From positions 682,001-746,000 of the forward strand of contig JAUIET010000001.1 of NCBI GenBank assembly GCA_030429735.1: 64,000 bases of DNA, written 5' to 3'. Of this stretch, positions 1 to 9,003 are shown piece after piece. Position numbers and translations under genes: made by a program. Origin of the DNA: Gammaproteobacteria bacterium (GTDB taxonomy: Bacteria > Pseudomonadota > Gammaproteobacteria > Pseudomonadales > JAUIET01). The notes under the pieces were generated by a model that was given only the letters and a program-made list of their open reading frames with translations, did not search any database and was not told the origin of the DNA. Positions within the stretch are counted from its first letter, which is position 1; every line of letters begins with the position of its first letter.

Positions 1-2
1 TG

Positions 3-500
3 CTGGCCGATGTAGCCCGTTCCACACTGAACGTGACCTGCATGGTTTTCATGATTTTGATCGGCGCGGCAGTGTTCTCGCTGGTGTTTCGAGGCTTTGG
101 CGGCGAGGAGTTGATTCAGGGCTTTTTCGAAAGTATGCCCGGCGGCGTTGTGGGCGCCACTCTGGTGGTGATGATCGCCATATTCTTGCTGGGCTTTATT
201 TTGGACTTTATTGAAATCACTTTTGTGGTAGTGCCCATAGTTGCGCCCATTTTGCTGGTAATGGGCCTGGACCCGGTCTGGCTTGGCGTGATGATTGCCA
301 TTAATCTGCAAACCTCGTTTCTGACCCCGCCGTTTGGATTTGCGCTGTTCTACTTGCGCGGCGTGGCACCGGAAAGTGTAGAAACCAGCGCGATGTATCG
401 CGGTGTGATACCGTTTATTATTATTCAGGTTCTGATGCTGGTCGCACTGGCGTTTTGGCCACAATTGGCAACCTGGTTGCCACACACAATGTACCAGTAA
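3..500 (+). CDS. TRAP transporter large permease (DctM-like), C-terminal part
   Basis: The last 165 residues of a protein whose start lies before the window. It is very hydrophobic, with at least three membrane segments and the terminal TRAP DctM pattern: a helix around FLLGFILDFIEITFVVVPI, then an 'LQTSFLTPPFGFALFYLRG' stretch close to the C-terminus. DctM subunits form the sodium-coupled transport channel in the inner membrane and take substrate from a periplasmic binding protein. A TakP-like binding lipoprotein lies on the opposite strand 430 bases on and is a likely partner. The small DctQ subunit would be upstream, outside the window. Family call is firm; substrate is inferred from the binding protein only. 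Confidence 0.9.
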   Translation: MADVARSTLNVTCMVFMILIGAAVFSLVFRGFGGEELIQGFFESMPGGVVGATLVVMIAIFLLGFILDFIEITFVVVPIVAPILLVMGLDPVWLGVMIAINLQTSFLTPPFGFALFYLRGVAPESVETSAMYRGVIPFIIIQVLMLVALAFWPQLATWLPHTMYQ

Positions 501-517
501 ACTCTTTAGGGAAGACT

Positions 518-916
518 ATGGTCGATATTGCTGATGACGAAGTGCCAACGCCGCTGGGTGAGCTCACCTTGCAAGCGGTGGCCATGCCCAAAGACACCAA
601 TGCCAGCGGCGATATTTTTGGTGGCTGGCTGGTGTCGCAAATGGACCTGGCGGGCCTGGTGACTGCGGAAAGGATAGCGCATGGGCGCGTAGCAACCGTC
701 GCGATTGACGAAATGAGTTTCATGGTGCCAGTGAAAGTGGGGGCCGTAGTCAGTTGCTACACAACACTGATGCGAACCGGGCGAAGCTCAATCCATGTTC
801 AGGTTGAAGTCTGGGCCGTCAATCAGGGCAAAACTGAATTGCACAAAGTCACCGAAGGCGTGTTTGTGTTCGTAGCCATCGACGACAATGGCCGCACGCG
901 GGCCATTCCGAAATAG
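518..916 (+). CDS. Acyl-CoA thioesterase, YciA-like hotdog protein
   Basis: A 132-residue single hotdog domain. The GDIFGGWLVSQMDLAG stretch near residues 31-46 is the signature of the YciA/acyl-CoA hydrolase family, which cleaves acyl-CoA to free acid and CoA in the cytoplasm. The reading frame is open back to 455, but the ATG at 518 has an AGGGA ribosome site 5-9 bases upstream and gives the usual family length, so it is taken as the start. It follows the TRAP permease by 17 bases on the same strand and may be co-transcribed. Substrate chain length cannot be read from sequence. Confidence 0.88.
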   Translation: MVDIADDEVPTPLGELTLQAVAMPKDTNASGDIFGGWLVSQMDLAGLVTAERIAHGRVATVAIDEMSFMVPVKVGAVVSCYTTLMRTGRSSIHVQVEVWAVNQGKTELHKVTEGVFVFVAIDDNGRTRAIPK

Positions 917-931
917 CGCTCCCGGTATCGT

Positions 932-2026
932 TTACAGCTCCCGCGCTTCGATATACGCCTGTTCCGAAATTTTGTGCCAGGCGTTAACGTCGTCCTTAAA
1001 TGCTTTCCATGATGCATACACTTTTTTTGCAAACGGCGATGCGTTTGCAAATTCTTCGGTCACTTCCGCGGCGGCATCACGCAGCGCAATCAGCACTTCA
1101 TCGGGCAGGCGACGAACCTGTACGCCGTGTTCTTCTACCAGAGTTTTCAAGGCCGTATTGTTTTTTGCGGTGAATTCATCCAGCGTGTCCTGGTGCACAC
1201 TGCGGGCAGCAAACTCAACAATGGCTTGCAGGTCTTTGGGCAAGGTCTCCCATGCCGCTTTATTCACTGTGAATTCGAGGTTAGGGCCAGGTTCTTGCCA
1301 GCCGGGGTAGTAGTAATACTTGGCCGCTTTATGCAAGCCAAACGCCAAATCATTGTAAGGCCCCACCCACTCGGTAGCGTCAATTACACCGTTTTGCAAA
1401 GAGGTGAACAGGTCACCCCCGGGTAAGTTCATGGCCGCTCCGCCCAACTTGTTCAGCACTTCGCCGCCCAGGCCGGGTATGCGCATTTTCAGCCCTTTCA
1501 AATCTGCAACCGTGTTGATTTCCTTATTAAACCAACCGGCCATTTGCACGCCTGTATTGCCGCCCGCTAATGGCACCAGACCAAACGGTTCGTACGCTTC
1601 ACGCCATAGTTCCAGGCCACCGCCGTAGTGCAACCAGGCACTCATTTCCTGCGCGGTCATACCGAACGGGATGGCTGCAAAAAATGGCGACGTGGCAACC
1701 TTACCGCGCCAGTAATAGGCCCCTCCGTGACTCATCTCCGCGGTTCCTTGTTGCGCGGCGTCAAACGCCTGCATGGCGGGAACCAACTCTCCTGCGCCAA
1801 ATACTTTTATTGTTAGCCGACCATCGCTCATCAGTGCCACACGCTCAGCAAAGCGCTCAGGCGCCATACCCAGACCAGGGAAGTTTTTTGGCCAGGTTGT
1901 TACCAGTTTCCACTTGAACCGTTGTTGCTCTGCCGCCGCATGTCCATCGGATGCTGGTTGTTCAGCCCCACACGCCAGCAGCGTAAAAGTACATATAATC
2001 GACAGTAATACGCGCATTCTCTTCAT
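932..2026 (-). CDS. TRAP transporter substrate-binding lipoprotein (DctP/TakP-like)
   Basis: A 364-residue solute-binding protein. It begins MKRMRVLLSIICTFTLLAC, a lipoprotein signal with a LLAC lipobox, so it is probably tethered to a membrane. The mature part starts with WKLVTTWPKNFPGLG, typical of the TakP-like branch that binds 2-oxo acids or related carboxylates, and carries the family's NLPGGDLFTSLQNGVIDATEW region. The frame is open to 2104, but the upstream residues would spoil the signal peptide. It lies 38 bases downstream of uvrD on the same strand, and its likely permease partner is at the left edge on the other strand. Ligand is inferred, not shown. Confidence 0.88.
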   Translation of the reverse strand: MKRMRVLLSIICTFTLLACGAEQPASDGHAAAEQQRFKWKLVTTWPKNFPGLGMAPERFAERVALMSDGRLTIKVFGAGELVPAMQAFDAAQQGTAEMSHGGAYYWRGKVATSPFFAAIPFGMTAQEMSAWLHYGGGLELWREAYEPFGLVPLAGGNTGVQMAGWFNKEINTVADLKGLKMRIPGLGGEVLNKLGGAAMNLPGGDLFTSLQNGVIDATEWVGPYNDLAFGLHKAAKYYYYPGWQEPGPNLEFTVNKAAWETLPKDLQAIVEFAARSVHQDTLDEFTAKNNTALKTLVEEHGVQVRRLPDEVLIALRDAAAEVTEEFANASPFAKKVYASWKAFKDDVNAWHKISEQAYIEAREL

Positions 2027-2064
2027 GGTTTCAAGTGCCCTTATTGTTGCTCTATCTTGTTGCT

Positions 2065-4296
2065 CTATAACGCTTCCAGCTTCGCCAGCGCGGCCACTAG
2101 CCACTTACTGCCGGCGCCATCAAAATTAACCTCTACTCTGGCATTGCTGCCTTGCCCTTCATAATTCAATACCACGCCTTCACCAAACACCTTGTGCATG
2201 ACGCGTTGCCCTAACTGGAAGCCAACCGCGGCATTCGCTTCGGCCTGATTAGCTTGCGCAAGCTTGCCGTGGTAAGAATTTCCATTGCTATAGCCTGACT
2301 TCCCATAACCCGAGTGGCGGCTCTCGGTATAGCCATGGTGCACTGGCCGCTGAACTTCGGCCTTAAGCCTGACTTCCTGTACCAGGCTGGCAGGAATTTC
2401 CCGCACAAAACGCGATTGGCTGTTAAACGTGTCACTGCCGTGCATTCGACGCACTTCGGCATAGCTTAAAAAAAGCTTTTGCATCGCTCGGGTAATCCCC
2501 ACGTAACATAATCGGCGTTCTTCTTCGAGCCGGCCTGGCTGGTCCATAGACATACGGTGAGGAAACAGGTTTTCCTCCATGCCCGTCAGGAACACATAGG
2601 GGAATTCCAGCCCTTTTGCGGAATGCAAGGTCATCATCTGCACGCTGTCTTCAAACTCATCGGCCTGTGCATCACCGGAGTCCAGCGCAGCGGTATCAAG
2701 AAATTCCTGTAGGGGACTGAGGTCTTCATCGTCCGGTTCGAAACTTCGGCAAGCGCTAACAAGTTCTTCCAGGTTTTCAATTCTTGCCTGGCCTTTCTCA
2801 CCCTTTTCCTTACCGTGGTAATCCAGAAGCCCTGAGTGCTGCAGGACATGATCGGCCACCTCAGCAAGGTTCATATGGTCGGTGTCTTTATCAAGAGTGT
2901 CTACCAGGTTTAGAAAACCCAGCAATGCATTGCACGCGCGAGCATTAAGTCGTTGCCCTTCAATAATCTGTTTGCTGGCTTCCCAAAGCGAAATTTGCTG
3001 ATCTCGGGCCAACAAGCGGACTTCGTCCAATGTTTTACCGCCAATACCGCGGGTGGGAATATTGACCACCCGTTCAAACGCAGCGTCTGAGCCACGTGCT
3101 ACTATCAAGCGCATATAAGCCAGTGCGTTTTTGATTTCCAATCGGTCGTAAAAACGTTGGCCTCCGTAGACTCGGTACGGGATTGCCTGTCGTAACAAGC
3201 CCTCTTCAATAACTCGCGATTGCGCATTGGAGCGGTACAAAATGGCAATCTCATCCCGGCGATTGCCGTGCTGCAATAAGCTTTCGATACGCTCAACAAT
3301 GTAGCGTGCTTCATCCAGTTCATTAAATGCCGCGTACAAGCTGATCGCTTCGCCTTGCGCACCTTCTGTCCACAGATTCTTCCCCATGCGCCCGGAATTA
3401 TTGGCAATCAGCGCATTCGCAGCATTCAGTATGGTTGCTGTGGAGCGATAATTCTGCTCTAGTCTAACAACTTCTGTATGTTTGAAATCCTCAGTAAACT
3501 GCTGAATATTCTCAATTCGCGCGCCACGCCAGCCATAAATCGACTGGTCATCATCACCCACGGCGGTCACCGCAATAGTGTCACCGGCAAGCACTCTAAG
3601 CCAGGCGTATTGTATGGTGTTGGTATCTTGAAACTCGTCGACAAGTATCGCTTTAAAACGGCGCTGATAATGTTCAAGAACAGTTGGTTGCTTCAACCAC
3701 AGCTCATGAGCGCGCAATAACAATTCAGCAAAATCGACCAAACCGCCACGTTCGCAGGCTTCTTCATAGCCGCGATACACACGCAGCATGGTTTCGTGGA
3801 ATACGTCGCCGGAAGGATTGATGTGCGCCGCTCGGCGACCCTCATCTTTCTGTTCGTTGATAAACCATTGAGCCTGTTTTGGTGGCCACCGGCTTTCATC
3901 CAGATCCAGATTTTTGCAGGTTCGCTTAACTATGCGCAGCTGGTCGTCAGAATCCAGAATCTGGAAGTTTTGCGGTAAGCCGGCTTCCTGCCAATGCGCT
4001 TTTAGCAAGCGATGGGCCAGCCCGTGAAACGTACCCACCCACATTCCTCGAATCGGTGTCGCCAACAGGTCTTCAATTCGGTAGCGCATTTCCTTTGCGG
4101 CTTTGTTGGTAAAGGTAACCGCCAGTATGCTGTGCGGCGAAAAGTTAGCGGCCTGTATCAGATACGCAATGCGATGCACTAATACGCGTGTCTTGCCGCT
4201 ACCTGCGCCAGCTAATACCAGAACATTTTGGGAATCAGCGGTTACCGCCTGTTTCTGTTCCGTATTTAACTGCGCCGTTATTCTGTCTGGATTCAT
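2065..4296 (-). CDS. uvrD: DNA helicase II (UvrD)
   Basis: A 743-residue superfamily 1A 3'-5' helicase for nucleotide excision and mismatch repair. Motif I is LAGAGSGKTRVL near residues 28-39, motif II is VDEFQDTN, motif III is GDDDQSIYGWRGA, and the C-terminal part has MTLHSAKGLEFPYVF and the VGITRA motif. The tail after residue 690 (GQRVMHKVFGEGVVLNYEG) is the small UvrD-type C-terminal domain, which separates it from Rep, also encoded in this window. The gene is divergent from an EAL protein with only 37 bases between starts. No LexA box was seen in that gap. Confidence 0.96.
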   Translation of the reverse strand: MNPDRITAQLNTEQKQAVTADSQNVLVLAGAGSGKTRVLVHRIAYLIQAANFSPHSILAVTFTNKAAKEMRYRIEDLLATPIRGMWVGTFHGLAHRLLKAHWQEAGLPQNFQILDSDDQLRIVKRTCKNLDLDESRWPPKQAQWFINEQKDEGRRAAHINPSGDVFHETMLRVYRGYEEACERGGLVDFAELLLRAHELWLKQPTVLEHYQRRFKAILVDEFQDTNTIQYAWLRVLAGDTIAVTAVGDDDQSIYGWRGARIENIQQFTEDFKHTEVVRLEQNYRSTATILNAANALIANNSGRMGKNLWTEGAQGEAISLYAAFNELDEARYIVERIESLLQHGNRRDEIAILYRSNAQSRVIEEGLLRQAIPYRVYGGQRFYDRLEIKNALAYMRLIVARGSDAAFERVVNIPTRGIGGKTLDEVRLLARDQQISLWEASKQIIEGQRLNARACNALLGFLNLVDTLDKDTDHMNLAEVADHVLQHSGLLDYHGKEKGEKGQARIENLEELVSACRSFEPDDEDLSPLQEFLDTAALDSGDAQADEFEDSVQMMTLHSAKGLEFPYVFLTGMEENLFPHRMSMDQPGRLEEERRLCYVGITRAMQKLFLSYAEVRRMHGSDTFNSQSRFVREIPASLVQEVRLKAEVQRPVHHGYTESRHSGYGKSGYSNGNSYHGKLAQANQAEANAAVGFQLGQRVMHKVFGEGVVLNYEGQGSNARVEVNFDGAGSKWLVAALAKLEAL

Positions 4297-4333
4297 TCGG
4301 CTATGGTATCAAATAAAACCCTTGGGCATTAGA

Positions 4334-5647
4334 ATGACAGGCATGGAACAGACGGATAAATTGGTGAGCGGCACGCAGAGTAAACACCCGCTCTGTGATC
4401 GACAGGAGCTGCTGAATCGGGCAGGCAACGCCAGGACAGGCGGTGACAATGTTCACATGATTGTTCTCTACCTGGATCGCTACCGGAAAATAGTGTCAGC
4501 GCTCGGCCATGAGTTCGCACACCAGGTGCATAATGAAATAGGCGAACGCATTCTACGGGCTTATCCCGAAGCGATTGCCTTTAGTCATCTGGCCGACGAC
4601 GAGTTTGCAGTGTTGTTGGCAAGTACACCCAAGGCGCGGCTGCGGACCTTGTCTGAAGCGGCCTTGAAGACTACGCGCGAGCCCTTGTTGATTGATGGCC
4701 AAACCGTGGTGGTAACCGCCAGCGCCGGCATTGCCAGCAGTAACGTCAAGCTACCGCTCGATGGGGCCGAGCTGCTGCAGCAGGCCGGTCTGGTGGCCAG
4801 CGAAGGGCAACGCAAAGGTGGTAACTGCTTTACGTTCTATTCCGGGGCCGTGCAGCAAGAACCGCTCAGGCGCTTGGATCTGGAGCTGGATTTACGCCGC
4901 GCACTCGAAGCTGATGAGATCAGCGTGTTTTATCAGCCCATTTTTGATTTACGCTCCAACCGGGTAACTGGTCTGGAGGCTCTTGCCCGCTGGCGTCATG
5001 CTGACCTGGGCTGGATTGAGCCTACCGAGTTTATACCCCTGGCGGAAGAAAGTGGTCTAATCGCCGATATAGGCGTGCGAGTACTCAATCAGGCGTGCGC
5101 GGATACGCGTGCGTTTCTGGGTGACACGCAAGGTCTGGATTACGTTGCGGTCAATTTTGCCGCGCGGCAAATTGAGCACCGCGACCTGGTCAAGATTACC
5201 GAGGGTATTTTGGGTCGTTTGCGTTTTCCGGCAGACCGACTGGTATTGGAAATTACCGAAAGCGATTTTCTCGAATCAGAGCAACGCATCATCAAGAGCC
5301 TTGCTACGCTGCGCAGTTCTGGTGTTAGAGTAGCAATTGATGATTTTGGAACGGGTTATTCCTCACTTAGAGTCTTAAAGGAGTTTCCGGCAGACGTGCT
5401 AAAGATTGACCGGCAGTTCGTACAGAACGCACACTGCCGGCACGTGGATGCCACTATTACCAGGGCGGTGATCGACATTGCACACAGCCTTGATATGAAA
5501 GTGGTTGCCGAAGGCGTAGAAAACACCGAGCAATTGCATTATCTGCGCGCGGCCGGTTGCGACGCTATTCAGGGCTTCTATGTGGGTCGCGCAGTGGGCT
5601 CCGAGCAGCTGGCAGAGCTATTCAATGCAACGGGCATTGAACCATAG
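4334..5647 (+). CDS. Cyclic-di-GMP phosphodiesterase: degenerate GGDEF plus intact EAL
   Basis: A 437-residue cytoplasmic protein. The N-terminal half folds like GGDEF, but the signature is LADDEF instead of GGDEF and should not make c-di-GMP. The C-terminal EAL domain (about residues 185-430) keeps the residues needed for hydrolysis: E of EALAR, N of AVNFAARQ, E of LEITES, both Asp of IDDFGTGYSS, K of LKIDRQF, E of AEGVE and Q of IQGFYVG. The frame is open to 4103, but that would run through uvrD. ATG 4334 is preferred, ATG 4343 is possible. No transmembrane segment or sensor domain is visible, so the input signal is unknown. Confidence 0.87.
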   Translation: MTGMEQTDKLVSGTQSKHPLCDRQELLNRAGNARTGGDNVHMIVLYLDRYRKIVSALGHEFAHQVHNEIGERILRAYPEAIAFSHLADDEFAVLLASTPKARLRTLSEAALKTTREPLLIDGQTVVVTASAGIASSNVKLPLDGAELLQQAGLVASEGQRKGGNCFTFYSGAVQQEPLRRLDLELDLRRALEADEISVFYQPIFDLRSNRVTGLEALARWRHADLGWIEPTEFIPLAEESGLIADIGVRVLNQACADTRAFLGDTQGLDYVAVNFAARQIEHRDLVKITEGILGRLRFPADRLVLEITESDFLESEQRIIKSLATLRSSGVRVAIDDFGTGYSSLRVLKEFPADVLKIDRQFVQNAHCRHVDATITRAVIDIAHSLDMKVVAEGVENTEQLHYLRAAGCDAIQGFYVGRAVGSEQLAELFNATGIEP

Positions 5648-5652
5648 ACGGG

Positions 5653-5946
5653 CTAGTTTTGAACCTCGGCGAACAGGTTTTCAACTGAATCGATCACTAC
5701 ATCGCTGGCATGGTCCAGATAGTCATGGCCTTTCCAGGTCAGGCGGGTTGGCGCCAACATACCCTGATCATTGGAAATTGTTTTGATGAAACCGGCTTCT
5801 TGCAGTAACAGAAAATGATATTGCACCACCTTGGGCGGCACACCGGGCAAAATCACTGGTATTGGAATCGCCTCTTCGCTCGCGTCAAAGTCGCTGGACT
5901 CGACCTTCTCGAGGATGCGATAGATCACCATTAGGTCGCGCTTCAT
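5653..5946 (-). CDS. DUF2513 family protein
   Basis: A 97-residue protein that begins MKRDLMVIYRILEKVE and contains VVQYHFLLLQEAGFI followed by RLTWKGHDYLD. These are the start, the winged-helix-like middle and the conserved LTWxGHxFLD block of DUF2513. The family is small, often found near mobile or phage genes, and has no assigned function; the fold suggests DNA or protein binding. It is convergent with the EAL gene, with 5 bases between stops. Identification rests on these motifs. Confidence 0.72.
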   Translation of the reverse strand: MKRDLMVIYRILEKVESSDFDASEEAIPIPVILPGVPPKVVQYHFLLLQEAGFIKTISNDQGMLAPTRLTWKGHDYLDHASDVVIDSVENLFAEVQN

Positions 5947-6075
5947 GTCGTTGTTGTGGGTCGCCAGCTTTCTCGGGAACCGGGAATATCGACGAAATAA
6001 ACTTAAAGGTCAACAATGACTTAGGAGCAATAGTTCTCAAACCAGCTCAAGTTACTTGGCCGCTGTTGTTTGGCG

Positions 6076-6105
6076 CTCTAATTGGCACTCTAATTGGCAC
6101 TCTAA
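6076..6105. repeat. 12-base tandem repeat
   Basis: The unit CTCTAATTGGCA occurs twice in direct tandem (6076-6087 and 6088-6099) and begins a third time at 6100. It lies in the gap between the DUF2513 gene and the PEP-CTERM gene, just before a terminator-like hairpin. It is probably a replication-slippage product. Confidence 0.8.
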
Positions 6106-6131
6106 AAAGAAGCGCCCCGCACAAGCGGGGC
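6104..6131 (-). terminator. Rho-independent terminator for the PEP-CTERM gene
   Basis: A perfect 7-base-pair stem, GCCCCGC (6114-6120) with GCGGGGC (6125-6131), closes a 4-base loop. On the minus strand the stem is followed by TTCTTTTTAG. This is the layout of an intrinsic terminator, and it sits about 40 bases after the stop of the minus-strand gene 6173-6391. Confidence 0.72.
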
Positions 6132-6172
6132 AAAGTAGGAAGAAACTATGTAAACGTTCGACAGGACTCAGC

Positions 6173-6391
6173 TCAGGAGTAGTCGAGCGCGGCTTCCTGC
6201 CGAGCGTTCGCCTCACGGCGGCGAGTGCGCTGTCTGACCACACCCAGGCTAATCAGGCCCAAGCCCAGCAACGCGAGATTGCCTGGCTCCGGTGCGCTGG
6301 GCAAATGGGTAATGGCATACGCCAGGGTAGGCGTCATGGTCGAAAACAATCCGATCAGAATCCAATGGCGTAAGGTCAATGTAACTTTCAT
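6173..6391 (-). CDS. Very short PEP-CTERM sorting-signal protein
   Basis: A 72-residue protein made of a signal peptide (MKVTLTLRHWILIGLFSTMT..AYA, cleavage near residue 26), a linker of only about seven residues, and a classic PEP-CTERM tail: APEPGNLALLGLG, a hydrophobic stretch, then RQRTRRR. PEP-CTERM tails are recognised by an exosortase, usually in bacteria that make exopolysaccharide. Here almost nothing is left as a mature domain. A further 18 residues (EANARQEAALDYS at the end) follow the basic cluster, longer than usual. The frame is open to 6523; the ATG at 6391 was chosen because it opens the signal peptide. A terminator follows at 6104-6131. No exosortase gene is in the window. 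Confidence 0.68.
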   Translation of the reverse strand: MKVTLTLRHWILIGLFSTMTPTLAYAITHLPSAPEPGNLALLGLGLISLGVVRQRTRRREANARQEAALDYS

Positions 6392-6838
6392 GTACAACTT
6401 CGCGGGGTTTCCCGCCCTCTGAGTCTTTCTATCCATGGCCAGCGTGGCCTTTTCAACCACGCGAAACGCGGGTATCTGCGCTCGCGTGGGCATGATTTGG
6501 TCCAGTGCAGCCTGCATTTCCAAGTTTGCAATTATCGGACCAATTTAATAATCCCTTTTTATTCAACAACTTATCTCATTTGCTCGAATAGGTGGCGACA
6601 ATACTGTTAATTTTTCCGACAAATTCGGCCTTTTCACCGCTGTTTTCGAGCTTGTTGCCAAAAATGCCGTACGCGCTGCGCCCAGGCGCGGCGAATTATC
6701 AAGCAATTCGAGTAATAATCAATCGTTAATGTAAAAAAAGCCGACACGAATTGCTTTTGTTTACATTTGGCCGGCGACTGGAATTACGATCACGGTCTGG
6801 TATGCTGCGCGGTCCTTCGATTTACCTGGTTACGCTGA
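6392..6838. other. Gene-free region between the PEP-CTERM gene and gshA, with nested inverted repeats
   Basis: This 447-base gap separates divergent genes. It holds two overlapping inverted repeats. AAGCAATTCG (6701-6710) pairs with CGAATTGCTT (6747-6756). AATGTAAAAAAAGC (6728-6741) pairs with 6753-6767, with one bulged G. The two structures share bases 6753-6756 and cannot form together. No convincing coding frame was found here. Confidence 0.6.
6780..6806 (+). promoter_or_regulatory. Possible gshA promoter with extended -10
   Basis: TGGTATGCT at 6798-6806 is an extended -10 element 32 bases before the gshA start codon. The bases 17 upstream (CTGGAA) are only a partial -35 match. This is a reading by eye. 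Confidence 0.35.
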
Positions 6839-8413
6839 GTGTCGTCTGCATTTAATCAACGAATAAACAGCCTGCAGCAGTCCGATACCCATCGCTTGTT
6901 ACGCGATGTGAATCGGGGCATAGAGAAAGAGAGCCTGCGGGTGCAAAGCGACGGGAATATCGCACAGACCCCACACCCGAGCGCTTTCGGCAGCGCCTTG
7001 GCAAATCCCCACATTACTACTGATTTTTCCGAAGCTTTGCTGGAGTTTATTACACCCGTCTGCCAAAGCGTTGATGAAGCACTAACGTGGTTGAGTGAAA
7101 TCCATCAGTTCAGTTATGCGGGCCTGAACGCAAGTGATACAGCCAGCACGGAGACGCTGTGGGCTGCAAGTATGCCCTGCATACTGCCTAACGATGCGGG
7201 CATACCGGTAGCGCAGTACGGCTCATCGAATATAGGGCAGATGAAAACCGCGTACAGACTGGGCCTGGGCGAGCGCTATGGGCGCGCAATGCAAACCATT
7301 GCCGGCGTTCATTACAATTTTTCATTCAGCGATGAGTTTTGGGCCGCGTACCAAGAACAGTGCTCGACCGCAGGCCGTTTGCAGGATTTTAAGACGCAGC
7401 AGTACTTTCACCTGATTCGAAATTTCCGTCGTTATTCCTGGCTACTGGTGTATTTGTTCGGCGCCTCACCCGCTCTGTGCCAGACCTTTCTCGGGCACGA
7501 CCGGCATGCCTTGTCTCGGCGCGGCAAAGGCACTTTGTTTTCTCCGTACGGCACGTCGTTACGAATGGGCGATTTAGGCTACCAAAGCAGCGCGCAAGAG
7601 AGCTTGTATGTGTGCTACAACAGCCTGGATGAATACGCGACAACCTTAAGCGGTGCATTAACAAAACCCATTCCGGAGTACGAGCGCATCGGAACCCACA
7701 GAGATGGCCGGCGAATACAGCTCAGCACGGCCCTGCTGCAAATTGAAAACGAATTTTACAGCAGCGTCAGGCCAAAACGAGTTACTCACTCCGGTGAGCC
7801 ACCGCTTACCGCGTTGATGGAGCGCGGTGTTGAATACATTGAGGTGCGTTGCCTGGATGTAAACCCTTATTTACCAATGGGCATAGATGCCGAGCAAATA
7901 CGCTTTATCGACGCATTCTTACTGTATTGCCTGCTTGAAGACAGCCCGGCCATTCCACCGGAGGAATGCAAGGCGATTGGCGTAGACAACAAAACAGTGG
8001 TCAACAATGGTCGCAACAAAGACGCCCAGCTGCGCTATGGCGGCAAACTGACGGACGTGCCAGCCGCGGCCAGGGAGTTAATGAACAGTATCGAGGCGTG
8101 CGCCGGTGTGTTTGACCAGGCAAAGGACTCCAGTAATTTCAGCGCTGCGTGGCGAAGCCAGCTCAATAAAATGAATGACGATGAGGCCCTACCGTCGGCC
8201 CGGGTGCTGGCCGACCTGGCTGACTTTGGCGAGTCATACTTCAATTTTGCCATGCATAAATCGCGCGAGCATGCGCAGGGTTTTGCCGACAATCCACTCA
8301 GTGCTGAGCGCCAACAATATTTCAATGACTGCGCTCGACAATCAGTTGAAAAACAAGCAGCTATCGAAGCCGCTGACAAAACGGATTTTGAGACGTTTCT
8401 GGCCAACTACTAG
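6839..8413 (+). CDS. gshA: Glutamate-cysteine ligase
   Basis: A 524-residue type 1 (gammaproteobacterial) glutamate-cysteine ligase, the ATP-dependent first step of glutathione synthesis in the cytoplasm. Recognisable parts are the N-terminal RGIEKESLRV block, TDFSEALLEFITP, the HYNFSFSDEFW block, and the C-terminal GVEYIEVRCLDVNPY block. Length agrees with the family (about 520). The start is a GTG at 6839 with a weak ribosome site; no nearby ATG gives the conserved N-terminus. It is convergent with a FliL-like gene 17 bases on. Upstream lies a long gap with overlapping inverted repeats that might serve as regulatory DNA. Confidence 0.95.
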   Translation: MSSAFNQRINSLQQSDTHRLLRDVNRGIEKESLRVQSDGNIAQTPHPSAFGSALANPHITTDFSEALLEFITPVCQSVDEALTWLSEIHQFSYAGLNASDTASTETLWAASMPCILPNDAGIPVAQYGSSNIGQMKTAYRLGLGERYGRAMQTIAGVHYNFSFSDEFWAAYQEQCSTAGRLQDFKTQQYFHLIRNFRRYSWLLVYLFGASPALCQTFLGHDRHALSRRGKGTLFSPYGTSLRMGDLGYQSSAQESLYVCYNSLDEYATTLSGALTKPIPEYERIGTHRDGRRIQLSTALLQIENEFYSSVRPKRVTHSGEPPLTALMERGVEYIEVRCLDVNPYLPMGIDAEQIRFIDAFLLYCLLEDSPAIPPEECKAIGVDNKTVVNNGRNKDAQLRYGGKLTDVPAAARELMNSIEACAGVFDQAKDSSNFSAAWRSQLNKMNDDEALPSARVLADLADFGESYFNFAMHKSREHAQGFADNPLSAERQQYFNDCARQSVEKQAAIEAADKTDFETFLANY

Positions 8414-8430
8414 GCACAGTAAGACTCGAC

Positions 8431-8847
8431 CTAGCTCTGCACAACAAAGTTGTCGAACAGCAGGTCAGTCACTATTTTCTCGCCCTCTTCGGCTTCCAAT
8501 ACATCTTGAACCGCGCGCAGCGCGTCGGCCCGCAGTTTTTGCCTGCCTTCATGGGTATTCACGCCGTCACTGGTTTGTTGGCTGAGCAGCAAAATAATGT
8601 GATGCCGAATTTGCGGCGTGTGTGTTTCCACTTTGTGGGAATTTGGCAGTGATTCAACCCGCACGGAAATGTCCACTTTCAAATAGTGCAGGCGGCTGTC
8701 GTTGCCATAGTTGGTAACGAACGAAGGGGTCAATGCAACGTAAGTGGGCTTCTCTAACTGTGTCTGGGCAAGCGCAACGGATGCCGTCAGTGCCAGCAAG
8801 CACGCACTGACTGCGGAACAAAGCAGAGACGTATAATATTTGAACAT
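8431..8847 (-). CDS. FliL-like flagellar basal-body-associated protein
   Basis: A 138-residue protein with a signal peptide (MFKYYTSLLCSAVSACLLALTASVALAQ) and a FliL-type domain ending in the characteristic EGEKIVTDLLFDNFVVQ. FliL proteins sit in the membrane near the flagellar stator. This copy is an orphan: no other flagellar gene is in the window, and a cleavable signal rather than a single membrane anchor is predicted. The frame allows an ATG at 8865, but AAGGA is well placed before the ATG at 8847. A role outside motility is possible. Confidence 0.75.
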   Translation of the reverse strand: MFKYYTSLLCSAVSACLLALTASVALAQTQLEKPTYVALTPSFVTNYGNDSRLHYLKVDISVRVESLPNSHKVETHTPQIRHHIILLLSQQTSDGVNTHEGRQKLRADALRAVQDVLEAEEGEKIVTDLLFDNFVVQS

Positions 8848-9003
8848 GGTGATATCCTTATCCATCCAGTTCTATAAGCGTAGCAGACGCGAATAGAGGC
8901 TACCTAAAGTCAATAGTATTAGTTGGTCTTGCTGAGGTTTCTACGCTGGCCTATATTTAGAAGATAGGGCTAGAAAAACAGCCAAAGTACCAGCGAGACA
9001 ATT

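Noticed and set aside
4297-4333. A LexA box between uvrD and the EAL gene.
   Set aside because: CTGT occurs, but no ACAG lies at the required spacing.
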